This document shows positions 1 to 5,375 of a DNA stretch of 5,917 nt, piece by piece (positions within the stretch are counted from its first letter, which is position 1; each line of letters opens with the position of its first letter). Made by a program: the position numbers and the translations under genes. Under the pieces are notes generated by a model. The model did not search any database. It had not been told where the DNA came from and saw only the letters and a program-made list of their open reading frames with translations. Source of the DNA: Hydrogenothermus sp. (GTDB taxonomy: Bacteria > Aquificota > Aquificia > Aquificales > Hydrogenothermaceae); the NCBI GenBank assembly GCA_003978675.1, contig QNYP01000099.1:1-5917 (forward strand). The letters are read 5' to 3'.

Positions 1-161
1 TAATAAGTATTATGTTAGAAAAAGCTTTATTAAAAGGACTAATAAAGTTAACTGTTTACGAAAAGTTTGTTAGTGAGTTTGAAAAAGCAAAAATTAGTTT
101 AGAAAAAGGTGTTAAAAGAAAATTAGTATTTGAAGGATTATATTTAAATTTAAAAACTTGA
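1..161 (+). CDS. holB: DNA polymerase III delta' subunit, C-terminal fragment (probable)
   Basis: An open frame enters from the left edge and stops at TGA 159-161, giving 52 complete C-terminal residues that start ISIMLEKALL and end LYLNLKT. The rest of the gene lies outside the window. The segment looks helical. Its tail has the pattern [aromatic]-E-x-A-x-x-x-L-x-x-G-V-x-x-[KR]-L-x-x-E-x-L-x-L-x-L, which resembles the last helices of the delta' clamp-loader subunit, where '(A)NvNprLaLEnLLlkL' is typical. The context supports this: in many bacteria, including Bacillus, holB sits directly upstream of the ricT/PSP1 gene, as here. Delta' is part of the clamp loader that opens the beta sliding clamp during replication. 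The stop lies 15 bases before the ricT start, so the two are probably co-transcribed. The assignment rests on a short tail and on synteny, so another helical protein cannot be excluded. Confidence 0.55.
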   Translation, partial: ISIMLEKALLKGLIKLTVYEKFVSEFEKAKISLEKGVKRKLVFEGLYLNLKT

Positions 162-176
162 GTATGGAGAACAATT

Positions 177-1067
177 ATGATTAACATAGAAAAACCAAAA
201 ACAAAAACTGTTAGAATACGGTTCTTAGATACAAATAAGTTTGATGAATTACAAGAAGCTCCATTATATTTAAAAAAAGGTGATTTTATAGTAATAAAAT
301 CAGAAAAAGGTGAAGAATTAGTATTAACACTAGGCAATGCAGTTCCTACAGAAGAAACTCAAGGAAAATATCAATTTGTTAGGAAAGCTACCAAAAATGA
401 TATTTTGGTGTTTGACAAATATGAAGATGAGGCAGAAAAAGCTCTAGATATTTGCAGAGAATTTGCCGAAAAATTAGGTCTTAAAATGAACCTTTTAAAA
501 GCCTACATTCCTTTAGATAGAAATAAAATTATATTTTACTATACAGCAGAGGGAAGGGTAGATTTTAGACAACTGGTTAGGGATTTGGCAAAGAGACTAA
601 AAATTAGAATAGAAATGAGACAGGTTGGTGTTAGAGATGGTGTTCAAATATCCGGAGCAATAGGAGTTTGTGGTCAGCAGTGTTGCTGTTCTCTGTTCTT
701 AGATAAGTTTGAAACTGTCAATGTGGAAATGCTAGAAGAGCAAAATCTACCTCCAACTCCAGCTAAATTTACAGGAATATGTGGTAGATTAATGTGCTGT
801 CTTTCTTTTGAAAGAGAAAATTACTCTATAAGAAAGGATTTACCAGAAATCGATACTCTTGTAGAGATAGAAGGGAAAAAACTTTGTGTAAAAGGATATG
901 ACTTTATTAGAGAGGTTATATATTTTACAGATGAAGAAGGCACTACTATAGAGTATTCTTTTGATTATTTAGATAAGCTTGGCATTAACAGGCAAAGTGG
1001 TTGTGGAAGTTGTGGAGGTTGTCCTGCCAATAGTTTAGCAAATATTAATAATGACCAAGAGGTATAA
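177..1067 (+). CDS. ricT: PSP1 / RicT (YaaT) family protein
   Basis: A 296-residue protein with a strong ribosome site (GGAGA at 166-170, 6 bases before ATG 177). The hallmark PSP1 C-terminal domain covers roughly residues 75-265. It carries the two diagnostic cysteine blocks: G-x-C-G-x-x-C-C-C-S at 163-172 (Cys165, 169, 170, 171) and G-I-C-G-R-L-M-C-C at 200-208 (Cys202, 207, 208), with the intervening E-Q-N-L segment at 188-191. In Bacillus, RicT joins RicA and RicF in the Y-complex, which binds Fe-S clusters and directs RNase Y in mRNA maturation. In other phyla PSP1 proteins are conserved but their role is poorly defined. An extra C-x-x-C-x-x-C motif near the C-terminus (Cys276, 279, 282) could hold another metal site. 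It is cytoplasmic, with no signal peptide or membrane segment. The family call is firm; equating its role with the Bacillus Y-complex is inference. Its stop abuts the kdsD start. Confidence 0.93.
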   Translation: MINIEKPKTKTVRIRFLDTNKFDELQEAPLYLKKGDFIVIKSEKGEELVLTLGNAVPTEETQGKYQFVRKATKNDILVFDKYEDEAEKALDICREFAEKLGLKMNLLKAYIPLDRNKIIFYYTAEGRVDFRQLVRDLAKRLKIRIEMRQVGVRDGVQISGAIGVCGQQCCCSLFLDKFETVNVEMLEEQNLPPTPAKFTGICGRLMCCLSFERENYSIRKDLPEIDTLVEIEGKKLCVKGYDFIREVIYFTDEEGTTIEYSFDYLDKLGINRQSGCGSCGGCPANSLANINNDQEV

Positions 1068-2030
1068 ATGCAATCAGAAGTTTTAGAAATAGGTAAAAAT
1101 GCCATAGAAGAAGAAATAAATGCATTAAAAGATTTAAAACAAGCTCTAAATCAAAACTTTGAAAGGGCAGTAAATCTTATCCTAAACACAAAGGGAAAAG
1201 TAATTATTACCGGAATGGGAAAGTCTGGTTTAATTGGTAAAAAAATATCTGCAACTTTAGCATCAACAGGGACTCCTTCCTTCTTTCTTCACCCTGCAGA
1301 GGCAATTCATGGAGACCTTGGAATGATATCTAAAGAAGATACAATTATAGCTATTTCAAACAGTGGGGAAACTCCAGAACTTCTTGCAATAATTCCAACA
1401 ATCAAAAGATGGGGAAATCCAATTATTGCAATAACAAATAATCCAAATTCTAAACTGGCAAAAGAAAGTGATATACATCTATTTTTAAATGTAAAAAGAG
1501 AAGCTTGTCCTTTAAACCTTGCACCAACTTCATCATCAACAGCAACTTTAGCATTAGGAGATGCATTAGCAATAGCATTACTAAAACAAAGGGGTTTTAC
1601 AGAAAGAGATTTTGCTATGTTTCATCCAGGAGGTTCACTTGGAAAGAAATTAATGAAGGTTGATGAAATAATGCATAAAGATGATGAACTCCCTCTAGTT
1701 AGCCCTGAAACTCCTCTTAATGAAACTGTGATTGTTATGTCTGAAAAAGGCTTTGGCTGTGCCATTGCTGTAGATGAGAATAAAAATATAAAAGGAATAA
1801 TAACTGACGGAGATTTAAGAAGATTTATAAAAAACGGAGGAAGTATAGATAACAGTCTATGTAGAGATGCGATGACAGAAAACCCCAGAAGTATAACAAA
1901 GGATATGTTAGTAATAGAGGCCTTAGAAAAAATGGAAAGATATAATATTACTGTATTGCCAGTCGTCGAAAATAATAAAGTAATTGGGCTTATTCATCTT
2001 CACGATATATTGAAAAGCGGGGTTATTTAA
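1068..2030 (+). CDS. kdsD: D-arabinose-5-phosphate isomerase (KpsF/GutQ family)
   Basis: A 320-residue protein converting D-ribulose 5-phosphate to D-arabinose 5-phosphate, the first committed precursor of Kdo in lipopolysaccharide. The N-terminal SIS sugar-isomerase domain covers about residues 35-175, with GMGKSG at 49-54, HGDLGM at 81-86 and SNSGETPE at 97-104. It is followed by a linker with FHPGGSLG (185-192) and two CBS domains (about 200-258 and 265-320). Residues known to be catalytic in E. coli KdsD (K59, E111, E152, H193) align at a constant offset of 7 with K52, E104, E145 and H186, so the enzyme should be active. Length and domain order match the family. ATG 1068 directly follows the ricT stop and uses AGAGG (1058-1062) inside the end of ricT, implying translational coupling. 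The stop lies in a TTAA shared with the convergent lysR gene. GutQ or KpsF paralogues have the same fold, but the housekeeping LPS role is likeliest for a lone copy. Confidence 0.93.
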   Translation: MQSEVLEIGKNAIEEEINALKDLKQALNQNFERAVNLILNTKGKVIITGMGKSGLIGKKISATLASTGTPSFFLHPAEAIHGDLGMISKEDTIIAISNSGETPELLAIIPTIKRWGNPIIAITNNPNSKLAKESDIHLFLNVKREACPLNLAPTSSSTATLALGDALAIALLKQRGFTERDFAMFHPGGSLGKKLMKVDEIMHKDDELPLVSPETPLNETVIVMSEKGFGCAIAVDENKNIKGIITDGDLRRFIKNGGSIDNSLCRDAMTENPRSITKDMLVIEALEKMERYNITVLPVVENNKVIGLIHLHDILKSGVI

Positions 2031-2914
2031 AATTCAAACTCAAATAGTTTATTTATAAACTCCCTTTCAGTAGATGGTAATCTTATATTTTTCTGGGTTA
2101 TGTATGAGAACTTTCTTTTTATTTGGAAGTTTTTAACTTTTACTATCTTTAAGCTTTTAAGTTTTAGTTCATTTTCTATTACAAGCCTAGAAACAAATGC
2201 CAAGTATCTAGAATTTGCAACCATCCTTGCAATTGCTTTGCTACTGCTAATTTCAATGTTTGGCTTTATTTCTATTCCTTGTTTTCTTAAAGCAGTCTCT
2301 ACTATATTTCTTGTTCCAGAACCTTTTTCCCTAAATATAAATTCATAGTTTTTAATCTGGTCAACTTCTATTTCTTCTGATATATCACAGTTTGCATTTG
2401 CTATTAAAACAATCTCATCTTCATAAAAAGCTGTAGCAGATATTTTATTTGAAGATATTTCATCTTCCACTAGTCCTATATAGAAGTTCCTAGACAGTAT
2501 TCCTTCTTCAACAGCTTTTGAGTTTCCAATAAAAAGATTAAGTTTTAAATTTTTACGCTCCTGCAAAAATGATGGTAAAAATTTAGGTAGTAGGAATTCT
2601 CCTATTGTAGAACTTGCTCCAATAACCAGAATTTTAGAAAAATCTCTTTTTATAGAAGATAAGGCTTCCTCCATTTGTATATAATCTTCTATAATCTTGT
2701 TAGCATATTCATATAAAAGTTTTCCTTCCTCTGTTAAAGAAATTCCAGATTTGTCTCTTTTTAAAAGAGTAACTCCTAAATAGTTTTCTAACTTTTTTAT
2801 CTGAAGAGTTACTGTTGGTTGGGTTAGAAATAGAACCTCTGCAGCTTTAGAAAAGCTTTTTAAATCTGCAACTGTTTTAAAAATCTTTAGTTTATGATAG
2901 TCCAGAACTTCCAT
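2027..2914 (-). CDS. LysR-family transcriptional regulator (CysL-like)
   Basis: A 295-residue protein of ordinary LysR length. Residues 5-64 form the winged helix-turn-helix DNA-binding domain, with the classic signature FSKAAEVLFLTQPTVTLQIK at 21-40 followed by LENYLGVTLLKR (42-53). A linker helix (about 65-90) leads to a two-lobed periplasmic-binding-protein-like effector domain (about 93-295). REKGSGTR at 195-202 is typical of the CysL/YtlI/selenium-associated branch of LysR proteins ('REpGSGTR'). The effector is unknown; sulfur or nitrogen metabolites would be guesses. ATG 2914 is preceded by GAGGAAAAGG inside the end of tlyA, and the first 23 bases overlap tlyA, so it is translated as the last gene of the minus operon. 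LysR genes usually diverge from a target gene, but here no divergent partner is present, so its targets are probably elsewhere. The 3' end overlaps kdsD by 4 bases. Confidence 0.9.
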   Translation of the reverse strand: MEVLDYHKLKIFKTVADLKSFSKAAEVLFLTQPTVTLQIKKLENYLGVTLLKRDKSGISLTEEGKLLYEYANKIIEDYIQMEEALSSIKRDFSKILVIGASSTIGEFLLPKFLPSFLQERKNLKLNLFIGNSKAVEEGILSRNFYIGLVEDEISSNKISATAFYEDEIVLIANANCDISEEIEVDQIKNYEFIFREKGSGTRNIVETALRKQGIEIKPNIEISSSKAIARMVANSRYLAFVSRLVIENELKLKSLKIVKVKNFQIKRKFSYITQKNIRLPSTEREFINKLFEFEF

Positions 2915-3710
2915 CCTTTTCCTCTTTGAATTTAATATGAGCTTTATCTACTATAGATTTAATTGTATCACTTTTTATAAAATTTTCAGAAAAGTTTATA
3001 TGAGTTATAAATTCAATATTTCCATCTGTGCCAAAAGGCATAGAGAAATCTAAATTACAAATTCCAAAACCTGCTTCTTTTAGACCATTTAGTACCTTTT
3101 CTATTGCCTGTATATGAAATTCTTTTTTCTTTACAACACCTTTTTTTAACTTTTCTCTACTAAGTTCAAATTGAGGCTTTATCAACACTACTCCTTCAAA
3201 ATCTTCTTTTAACAATTGCTTTATATTTGGAAGTATTTTTAAAACAGAAATAAAAGAAACATCACAAACTAAAAACTCAATTTCTTCTGGGATTTGAGAT
3301 TTTGTTAAATATCTTGCATTTGTTTGCTCCATTGAGATAACTTTTGGATTATTTTTTAGACTTTGATGAAGTTGGTCTGTTCCACTATCTACTGCGTAAA
3401 CTTTTTTTGCTCCAAATTTTAATAAACAATCTGTAAACCCACCTGTTGATGCTCCTATATCTAAACAGACTTTATCTTTGACAGATAAATTAAAAACTGT
3501 TAAAGCCCTTTCTAATTTTAATCCTGCCCTTGAAACATATGGAAACTGTTTTTCTATTTCTATATTGTCTTTTTCTGATACTTTAAAGGATGGCTTTTTT
3601 ATAGGTTTTCCATTTACCTTTACGAAACCAGCTTTTATAAGCTCTATTGCTTTTTCTCTACTTTCAGTTAAATCCTTTTCTACTAAAAATTTATCTAATC
3701 TTTGTTTCAA
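2892..3710 (-). CDS. tlyA: TlyA-family rRNA (2'-O) methyltransferase / hemolysin-A-like
   Basis: A 272-residue protein with an N-terminal S4 RNA-binding domain (about 2-62, starting KQRLDKFLVEKDL) followed by YVSRAGLKLE (58-67) and an FtsJ/RrmJ-type SAM-dependent methyltransferase domain. The SAM motif I is DIGASTGGFTDCLL at 84-97, the acidic motif is DVSFIS at 150-155, and KPQFE lies at 178-182. Lys65, Asp150, Lys178 and Glu233 fit the K-D-K-E tetrad of 2'-O methyltransferases. TlyA enzymes characterised in mycobacteria and Campylobacter methylate ribose of C1409 in 16S rRNA (some also C1920 in 23S) and affect capreomycin sensitivity; the 'hemolysin' name is historical. The start is TTG at 3710: no in-frame start lies upstream because a TAG occurs three codons earlier (3722-3720), and the S4 domain begins immediately. 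It starts one base after the upstream gene's stop with only a weak GAAAAG ribosome site, so coupling is likely. Confidence 0.92.
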   Translation of the reverse strand: MKQRLDKFLVEKDLTESREKAIELIKAGFVKVNGKPIKKPSFKVSEKDNIEIEKQFPYVSRAGLKLERALTVFNLSVKDKVCLDIGASTGGFTDCLLKFGAKKVYAVDSGTDQLHQSLKNNPKVISMEQTNARYLTKSQIPEEIEFLVCDVSFISVLKILPNIKQLLKEDFEGVVLIKPQFELSREKLKKGVVKKKEFHIQAIEKVLNGLKEAGFGICNLDFSMPFGTDGNIEFITHINFSENFIKSDTIKSIVDKAHIKFKEEKDGSSGLS

Positions 3711-3711
3711 T

Positions 3712-4041
3712 TTACTTTTCTATTTCTTCTTTAACATCTTCATAAGTTTTATAGTTTTCGTCCTTTAATACATCTGATAAGAATGTATCTATATCTGATT
3801 TGTCTAAAATAACTCCAGTTAAAAGCCTTCCTGTATATTTGTTATTTTTTATCTCCCAAAACATATAAAACTCAGGATACATATTTTTTAGTTTTCTATA
3901 AGCAACTCCATATTTACTATCTTTTAATGGGTTTTGCTCTAAGAAAAAGTGATTTTCATCTATTGTGATTTTATGAAGTAAAGCACCTTTTTTTGTTTTT
4001 ACAAGTTCAAATTTTATATCCCATTCTTTGATTGTTTCCAT
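3712..4041 (-). CDS. Small conserved-looking protein of unknown function
   Basis: A 109-residue soluble protein beginning METIKEWDIKFEL and ending DVKEEIEK. I do not recognise a family. It is rich in Lys, Glu, Asp and aromatic residues, with no cysteine, no signal peptide and no membrane segment. The first 40 residues look like short beta strands (WDIKFELVKT, ALLHKITID, HFFLEQ), followed by an aromatic stretch (YPEFYMFWEIKNNKYTGRL at 55-73) and an acidic helical tail. ATG 4041 is chosen over a TTG at 4068 because an AGGGGGA Shine-Dalgarno sequence lies 6 to 7 bases before it; the TTG has no ribosome site. The gene sits after a structured non-coding stretch and one base before tlyA. Codon use matches the neighbours, so it is probably real and part of the operon. 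A link to ribosome maturation is only guilt by association. Confidence 0.75.
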   Translation of the reverse strand: METIKEWDIKFELVKTKKGALLHKITIDENHFFLEQNPLKDSKYGVAYRKLKNMYPEFYMFWEIKNNKYTGRLLTGVILDKSDIDTFLSDVLKDENYKTYEDVKEEIEK

Positions 4042-4052
4042 ATAAATCCCCC

Positions 4053-4070
4053 TTTTGAAATTAATCAAAA
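4053..4070. promoter_or_regulatory. Palindrome TTTTGA-N6-TCAAAA before the small gene
   Basis: A perfect 6-base inverted repeat with a 6-base spacer lies just upstream of the Shine-Dalgarno sequence of the small unknown gene. Its core, TTGAA-ATTA-ATCAA (4055-4068), differs at one position from the TTGAT-N4-ATCAA consensus of the FNR/CRP family. It could be an operator for a promoter feeding the small gene and tlyA, but no convincing -35/-10 pair is visible, and such palindromes are common by chance in AT-rich DNA. Confidence 0.2.
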
Positions 4071-4085
4071 ATGTAATAAAATATG

Positions 4086-4107
4086 AATAAAGGTCTTTTC
4101 AAAGACC
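4086..4107 (-). terminator. Hairpin with T-rich tail: terminator or attenuator
   Basis: Read on the minus strand, GGTCTT-TGAA-AAGACC (4107-4092) forms a 6-base-pair stem with a tetraloop, followed at once by TTTATTCATATTTT. The T-rich tail is on the minus side only, which fits termination of minus-strand transcription coming from def and the structured region. The stem is short and the T-tract is interrupted, so it may be leaky and act as an attenuator that lets some transcript continue into the small gene and tlyA 45 bases downstream. Confidence 0.45.
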
Positions 4108-4141
4108 ATACTACATTACTTACTTTTTTGTGTTTTAATTT

Positions 4142-4335
4142 GCCTTTGTGGAGGGATAAAATCCCGTAGAAGCAAAGGCTAAAAAGTATTCCGTGAGTCC
4201 TTACCATTTTGGTAAGGATAACGGATAGTAAATCCCTGCCCCGTAGAGAGGCAGGCGAAGGACACTTAGTAAGAGGTTTTTTACTTAATATTTTATAAAC
4301 TTTTATCATTTTTTATCACCTCTGAACGGTGTCCT
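4142..4335 (-). ncRNA. Candidate structured RNA / leader with several hairpins, family unknown
   Basis: This stretch between def and the small gene is visibly richer in G and C than its neighbours and folds into a chain of stems. Stem 1 is AGGACAC (4259-4265) with GTGTCCT (4329-4335), enclosing AGAGGT/ACCTCT (4272-4277 with 4318-4323). Stem 2 is CCTGCC/GGCAGG (4235-4240 with 4250-4255), extended by a G·U and a C-G pair only when read as minus-strand RNA. Stem 3 is TCCGT/ACGGA (4190-4194 with 4221-4225) around a 9-pair stem (4198-4206 with 4210-4218). Stem 4 is GCCTTTG/CAAAGGC (4142-4148 with 4173-4179) around GGGAT/ATCCC (4153-4157 with 4161-4165). In an AT-rich thermophile, such local GC is a known mark of structured RNA. 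The minus strand is favoured by the G·U pair, by the operon direction and by the terminator-like hairpin at 4086-4107. I could not match it to tRNA, tmRNA, SRP RNA, RNase P RNA or a familiar riboswitch core. A small mobile element is the main alternative. Confidence 0.4.
4154..4256. repeat. Diverged internal duplication (GGATA-AAATCCC-CCGTAGA unit)
   Basis: Two related units occur on the plus strand. Unit one (4154-4179) reads GGATA then AAATCCC, CGTAGA, and GC-rich purine sequence ending AGGC. Unit two (4223-4256) reads GGATA, GT, AAATCCC, TGCC, CCGTAGA and ends CAGGC. Both contain the exact octamer CCCGTAGA (4163-4170 and 4240-4247), which falls in the loop side of stems 4 and 2 of the structured segment. 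The units differ by small insertions, so this looks like an old duplication within the element rather than a recent repeat. Confidence 0.4.
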
Positions 4336-4845
4336 CTATTTCTTATAAACTTTTCTTTTAAAAATATCTTTAGGAGATGCTACTCTGTCAATAAACAATT
4401 TACCATCTAAATGGTCTAACTCATGTTGTATAACAACAGCCTCAAACCCTTCTGTATCAAATTCAATTGTATTTCCATTTATATCTTGGGCTTCTACTTT
4501 TATCCAATAATGCCTCTTTACATTACCAGTATAATCAGGAACACTTAAACATCCTTCTCTAATGATAATTTCTCCATCATGGGCAATAATTCTAGGATTA
4601 GATAGTATTAGGAGCCCATGGTTTTTCTTATTTTTTTTATGCTTGTAGTTAGAACAGTCAACAATAATAGTTCTAATATGTTTGTTAACCTGTGGAGCAG
4701 CAATACCAACTCCTGCAGGAGAGTTATACATTGTATAAACTAAATTGTCTACAAATTCTTTAAAGTCTTTCCCAAAATCTTCCACTGGTTTTGATATTTG
4801 TTTTAATCTGCTATCTGGATAAGTAAGTATTTCTAATTTTTTCAT
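4336..4845 (-). CDS. def: Peptide deformylase
   Basis: A 169-residue metalloenzyme that removes the formyl group from the N-terminal methionine of new proteins at the ribosome exit. All three family motifs are intact: motif I G-V-G-I-A-A-P-Q at 45-52, motif II E-G-C-L-S at 97-101, and motif III Q-H-E-L-D-H at 140-145. Cys99, His141 and His145 are the metal ligands (usually Fe2+) and Glu142 is the catalytic acid/base. The length and the opening (ILTYPDSRLKQISKPV) are normal for bacterial type I deformylase. A lysine-rich insertion (KHKKNKKNH, 68-76) precedes the LSNP strand. ATG 4845 begins one base after the stop of the upstream ACT-domain gene, and GAGGTGATAGAG in the end of that gene can serve as a ribosome site. 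Def is often paired with fmt or priA; here fmt is not in the window. Downstream lies the structured non-coding stretch. Confidence 0.96.
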   Translation of the reverse strand: MKKLEILTYPDSRLKQISKPVEDFGKDFKEFVDNLVYTMYNSPAGVGIAAPQVNKHIRTIIVDCSNYKHKKNKKNHGLLILSNPRIIAHDGEIIIREGCLSVPDYTGNVKRHYWIKVEAQDINGNTIEFDTEGFEAVVIQHELDHLDGKLFIDRVASPKDIFKRKVYKK

Positions 4846-4846
4846 C

Positions 4847-5374
4847 TTATAACTCTATCACCTCTATTTCTTCACAGGAAGCATCTATACTCATATCTTC
4901 TTTTAAAGTGTTTATTTCTTCTTTTAATTTTTCAAATGAAACATTTTCAGGAATTTCAACTTCTGTAATTAATACATATAAATCCCCTGATTTTTCAGTA
5001 GTCATATCTACGATATTTATTCTTTTATCTGCAAGAATCTTTGCAACATTGTAAACTATCCCTGGTTTATCTGCTCCATATACTACTATTCTGTAAACTT
5101 TATCTTTAGATTGTTTTTTAGGAGTATATTTAATTTCCTTTACATAAATATTTAATCCAAGTTGACTAACAACTGGCTTAAAAAGCTTTTCCATGTCTTC
5201 TTTTGATATATCTTTATCTGTATAAACAACAAGCATTATGGTAAATTCTCCACCTAAACGAGACATAGTGGAGTCTTCTAGGTTAAATCCATTTTCGTAT
5301 AAAATCTTACTTACAGATGCAACAATTCCCGGTTTATCTTCTCCAAAAGCACTAATCAAGAAATACTTTCCCAT
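4847..5374 (-). CDS. Tandem ACT-domain protein (GcvR-like)
   Basis: A 175-residue protein made of two ACT domains: about residues 3-84 with GEDKPGIV at 11-18, and about 93-172 with GADKPGIV at 100-107. The repeated G-x-D-[KR]-P-G-I-V loop between strand 1 and helix 1 is the ligand-binding hallmark of ACT domains, which usually sense amino acids. Two ACT domains with no enzymatic or DNA-binding part is the architecture of GcvR, the E. coli protein that binds GcvA and, with glycine, controls the glycine cleavage operon. Its position directly after gcvH (one-base gap) supports a glycine-related sensing role. No GcvA is identified here; the LysR protein four genes downstream is a formal candidate partner but is CysL-like. 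The Shine-Dalgarno sequence (GAGGAAGAG) is supplied by the poly-glutamate codons at the end of gcvH. The architecture is certain and the regulatory role inferred. Confidence 0.85.
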   Translation of the reverse strand: MGKYFLISAFGEDKPGIVASVSKILYENGFNLEDSTMSRLGGEFTIMLVVYTDKDISKEDMEKLFKPVVSQLGLNIYVKEIKYTPKKQSKDKVYRIVVYGADKPGIVYNVAKILADKRINIVDMTTEKSGDLYVLITEVEIPENVSFEKLKEEINTLKEDMSIDASCEEIEVIEL

Positions 5375-5375
5375 T

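Noticed and set aside
56..337. Minus-strand frame opposite the holB/ricT junction
   Set aside because: It is antisense to well-supported genes, spans the end of one and the start of the next, and has the Phe/Ser/Asn-rich look of a shadow frame.
2046..2061. AGTTTA-TTTA-TAAACT hairpin near the end of lysR as a terminator
   Set aside because: The stem is almost all A-T, would be very weak (particularly in a thermophile), and has no T-tract.
2100..2348. Plus-strand frame inside lysR
   Set aside because: It is fully antisense to a clear LysR gene and is hydrophobic and low in complexity, as expected of a shadow.
3478..3768. Plus-strand frame over the start of tlyA
   Set aside because: It is antisense to the S4 and SAM-motif region of tlyA, with a Phe/Ser/Leu-rich composition and no ribosome site of note.
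4042..4068. Longer start (TTG 4068) for the small gene
   Set aside because: The added nine codons lack a Shine-Dalgarno sequence and run over the palindrome and the AGGGGGA ribosome site that serves ATG 4041.
4061..4309. An 82-codon minus-strand frame with a good ribosome site
   Set aside because: It runs through every hairpin of the structured segment, the translated sequence has no recognisable protein character after about 11 codons, and its end runs into the upstream region of the small gene. It is reported only as a finding about the ribosome site.
4142..4335. RNase P RNA, tmRNA, SRP RNA or a standard riboswitch
   Set aside because: I looked for landmark sequences of these (for example the conserved P4 region of RNase P, the tRNA-like ends and TTCGA of tmRNA, the GGAAGCAG-like SRP loop, and SAM, lysine, cobalamin and c-di-GMP cores) and saw none. 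A covariance search would be decisive.
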